A stretch of 23,608 nt of DNA from SM23-78 sp041479965 (GTDB lineage Archaea > Nanobdellota > Nanobdellia > Woesearchaeales > SM23-78). A program made the translations under genes and the position numbers. The notes under the pieces were generated by a model, which saw nothing but the letters and a program-made list of their open reading frames with translations, did not search any database and was not told the DNA's origin. Positions 21,706 to 23,608 of this stretch are shown here, piece after piece. Location: NCBI GenBank assembly GCA_041479965.1, contig JBGOZE010000013.1:1-23608 (forward strand), given 5' to 3'. Position 1 is the stretch's first letter. Each line of letters begins with the position of its first letter.

Positions 21706-23608
21706 ATGAAAAAGAGGTTATTTAATCAGAAGTTTTATTTATTGGCAGGATTATTCTTGTTTTTCATTATTGCTATCAGCAGCGTCTATGCTTTGGTCCA
21801 GGTGTCACCTGCCTCTTCTAGCCTGACCATCTGCCCAGGGACTATTTTTCCTATCAATGTAAGCCTGAGCGGGGTATCAGGTGTTTATGGCTTCCAGTTC
21901 GACTTGAGCTATAGCTCTAGTGTGTTGGAAGTGGTCAACGTCACTGAAGGTCCTTTCCTGAGCAATAACAAGCAATACAGCACTTCCTGGATAGCACCTC
22001 TTCTCACAACTCTAGGATTGATAAAGGGCACTGCTTGCACACGCCAAGGGAGCGTCACCACCACAGCAACCAGCGGAGTGCTGGCAACTATCAATTTCAG
22101 GCTTAAATCCATTACTACTTATCCTGCAACCAGCTCCTTGACTTTGTCAAATGTGAAACTTTCCAATATCAACAGCCAGGCACTTGACAGCTCAAAACAA
22201 GACGGCTCTGTGACAATAACTAGCTGCCCAGTCTGTACTAATGGTGCGACTCGGAGTTGCACAGCCAGCAATGGGTGCACTGGCACCCAGACTTGCACCA
22301 GCGGAGCATGGGGCACATGCACCACGACCCAGAATCGCTGCGACACGAACTGCGACGGCACGCTTGACAGCTGCATCTCAGGTAGCTGCACTACATGCGC
22401 GTGCACAGGCACTCAGACTCGGGCATGCACCACCACCAATGGCTGCACTGGCACCCAGGCATGCGTCAGCGGCCAATGGGGTACCTGCACTTCCAGCCTT
22501 TATTATTGCGACAGTGACTGTGATGGTGATAGCGAATGCGTTGCCCAGAACTGTGCTGTCTGCCAATGCACAGGAGCCTATAATTCCCAGGAGTGCACAA
22601 CCAGCAATGGTTGCGCTGGAAGGCAGCCTTGTGTCAATGGCGTATGGGGGGCTTGCGAAATAATAGCTTATTATTGCGATAATAATTGCGATGGCACAGC
22701 AGAGACTTGCAGCAGCACTGCCTGCAGGACATGCACTTGCATGAGCGGCAGCACCACTCCTTGTGGAACAGACACTGGAGAATGTGTTGCAGGGGTTCAA
22801 CGCTGTGTCAATGGAGCCTGGAGCACTACCTGCGAAGGCAGCGTAAGCCCAACAACCGAAATATGTGATAACAAGGATAATGATTGCGATGCTACAACTG
22901 ACGAAACCTTCACTAACAAAGGGCAAGCCTGTTATGTTGGTGTAGGCGCGTGCAGGCGTTCAGGGACTTATGTCTGCAACGCTGGCGGGACTGCAACAAC
23001 CTGCAATGCTGTAGCTGGCACTCCGACAACTGAAACTTGTAATAACCTTGATGATGATTGTGATGGCAGTGTTGATGAGAGCCTGACTCGCTTGACTTCT
23101 AATCAGGCTGGCTTGTGCTCTGGCAACTCCGAGGTCTGCTCTGCAGGAGCGTGGATAATCAGTGGCAATAATTATGTTCCTGTTGCTGAGATTTGTGATA
23201 ATAGGGATAATAATTGTAATGGCTTGGTTGATGATGGTCTTTCTCGCGCAGCCTCTAACCGGGCTGGCTTGTGCTCTGGAAACAATGAGACCTGCTCTGC
23301 AGGAGTATGGTCTGCTGCCACTACTAATTATGTTCCTGTTGCTGAGATTTGTGATAATAAGGATAACAACTGCAACAGCCTGGTGGATGATGGGCTAGGA
23401 AGCACTACTTGCGGCTCAGGCGTTTGCTTGCATACTGTAATCAATTGCGTAGGCGGAGCAACCCAGACTTGCAATCCCTTGCAAGGATCTTCTGCTGAAA
23501 CTTGCAATAATCTTGATGATGATTGTGATGGGCAGACAGATGAAAGCCTTTCCCAGCCATCCACCAATCGGGCAGGGAGGTGCTCTGGCAATACTGATGT
23601 TTGTTCTG
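21706..23608 (+). CDS. Large secreted cohesin protein with Cys-rich and MopE-like repeats (partial, runs off window)
   Basis: The frame is open from the ATG to the window end: 634 residues visible, C terminus missing. Signal peptide at about 1-29. Residues about 30-172 are a cohesin domain ('VSGVYGFQFDLSYSSSVLEVV', 'GPFLSNNKQYS', 'GVLATINFRL', 'LSNVKLSNINSQALD'), clearly related to the one in the lipoprotein. Residues 183-205, 238-262 and 295-319 are three Cys-rich repeats of the form C-T-x2-N-G-C-x-G-x-Q-x-C-x2-G-x-W-G-x-C. From about 385 come five MopE-like calcium-binding units (E-x-C-[DN]-N-x-D-[DN]-[DN]-C-[DN] near 385, 443, 496, 549 and 599). It probably serves as a scaffold or surface-display protein that binds dockerin proteins. 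More cohesins or an anchor may lie beyond the window. Confidence 0.85.
   Translation, partial: MKKRLFNQKFYLLAGLFLFFIIAISSVYALVQVSPASSSLTICPGTIFPINVSLSGVSGVYGFQFDLSYSSSVLEVVNVTEGPFLSNNKQYSTSWIAPLLTTLGLIKGTACTRQGSVTTTATSGVLATINFRLKSITTYPATSSLTLSNVKLSNINSQALDSSKQDGSVTITSCPVCTNGATRSCTASNGCTGTQTCTSGAWGTCTTTQNRCDTNCDGTLDSCISGSCTTCACTGTQTRACTTTNGCTGTQACVSGQWGTCTSSLYYCDSDCDGDSECVAQNCAVCQCTGAYNSQECTTSNGCAGRQPCVNGVWGACEIIAYYCDNNCDGTAETCSSTACRTCTCMSGSTTPCGTDTGECVAGVQRCVNGAWSTTCEGSVSPTTEICDNKDNDCDATTDETFTNKGQACYVGVGACRRSGTYVCNAGGTATTCNAVAGTPTTETCNNLDDDCDGSVDESLTRLTSNQAGLCSGNSEVCSAGAWIISGNNYVPVAEICDNRDNNCNGLVDDGLSRAASNRAGLCSGNNETCSAGVWSAATTNYVPVAEICDNKDNNCNSLVDDGLGSTTCGSGVCLHTVINCVGGATQTCNPLQGSSAETCNNLDDDCDGQTDESLSQPSTNRAGRCSGNTDVCS
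23169..23396 (+). repeat. Near-identical tandem repeat units in the large cohesin gene
   Basis: The stretch beginning AATTATGTTCCTGTTGCTGA occurs at about 23170 and again at about 23329, 159 bases apart, and matches almost fully for roughly 65 bases. Each unit codes for one MopE-like module. Recent duplication is likely. Confidence 0.7.

Noticed and set aside
22378..22926. 182-residue minus-strand frame within the large cohesin gene
   Set aside because: Shadow of Cys-rich repeats; the plus frame is open for over 1.9 kb with recognisable domains.

Overview
The window reads as archaeal chromosome, most likely from the DPANN group (Woesearchaeota/Pacearchaeota-like). The evidence is: TATA-box promoters about 25-30 bases upstream of leaderless starts, a tRNA gene with a bulge-helix-bulge intron, an archaeal-type AbrB regulator, an AMMECR1-associated radical SAM enzyme, and membrane or secreted proteins carrying an 'ITG' motif next to their anchors. 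The lineage is an inference from gene style, not from a phylogenetic marker.

Layout. (1) 132-5667, minus strand: a compact operon of a 54-residue AbrB-type regulator, a 612-residue membrane-anchored surface protein and a 1177-residue secreted fibre-like protein. (2) 5858-6491: a small zinc-ribbon gene and a divergent two-helix membrane protein. (3) 6538-9109, minus: an unrecognised protein with a probable winged-helix end, ScpB with a long acidic tail, and a TtcA-like PP-loop ATPase, with overlapping or abutting genes. (4) 9152-10786, minus: a lamin-tail-domain surface protein with a C-terminal anchor. (5) 10864-12952, minus: an AmmeMemoRadiSam-type radical SAM enzyme and a lipid-kinase-family protein. 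(6) 13089-14826, plus: three translationally coupled genes of unknown function. (7) 14827-15323: a heavily interrupted tRNA-Leu(CAA) with a duplicated 5' end and many short perfect hairpins. (8) 15324-23608, plus: a cluster of secreted proteins.

The most notable region is the last one. It encodes two cohesin-bearing proteins, one a small putative lipoprotein and the other a large Cys-rich protein cut by the window end. It also encodes three secreted proteins that end in near-identical type-I-like dockerins: two right-handed beta-helix, pectate-lyase-like proteins and one putative hydrolase. Together this resembles a minimal cellulosome-like assembly on an archaeal cell surface, with dockerin-tagged putative polysaccharide-active proteins held by a lipid-anchored cohesin and a larger cohesin protein.

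The second notable theme is short perfect palindromes. They sit in the tRNA intron, beside the tRNA, and inside disordered linkers of two unrelated protein genes (scpB and the 361-residue gene), where the same CAGAAAA/TTTTCTG arms recur. All calls are by eye; no search or structure prediction was run.
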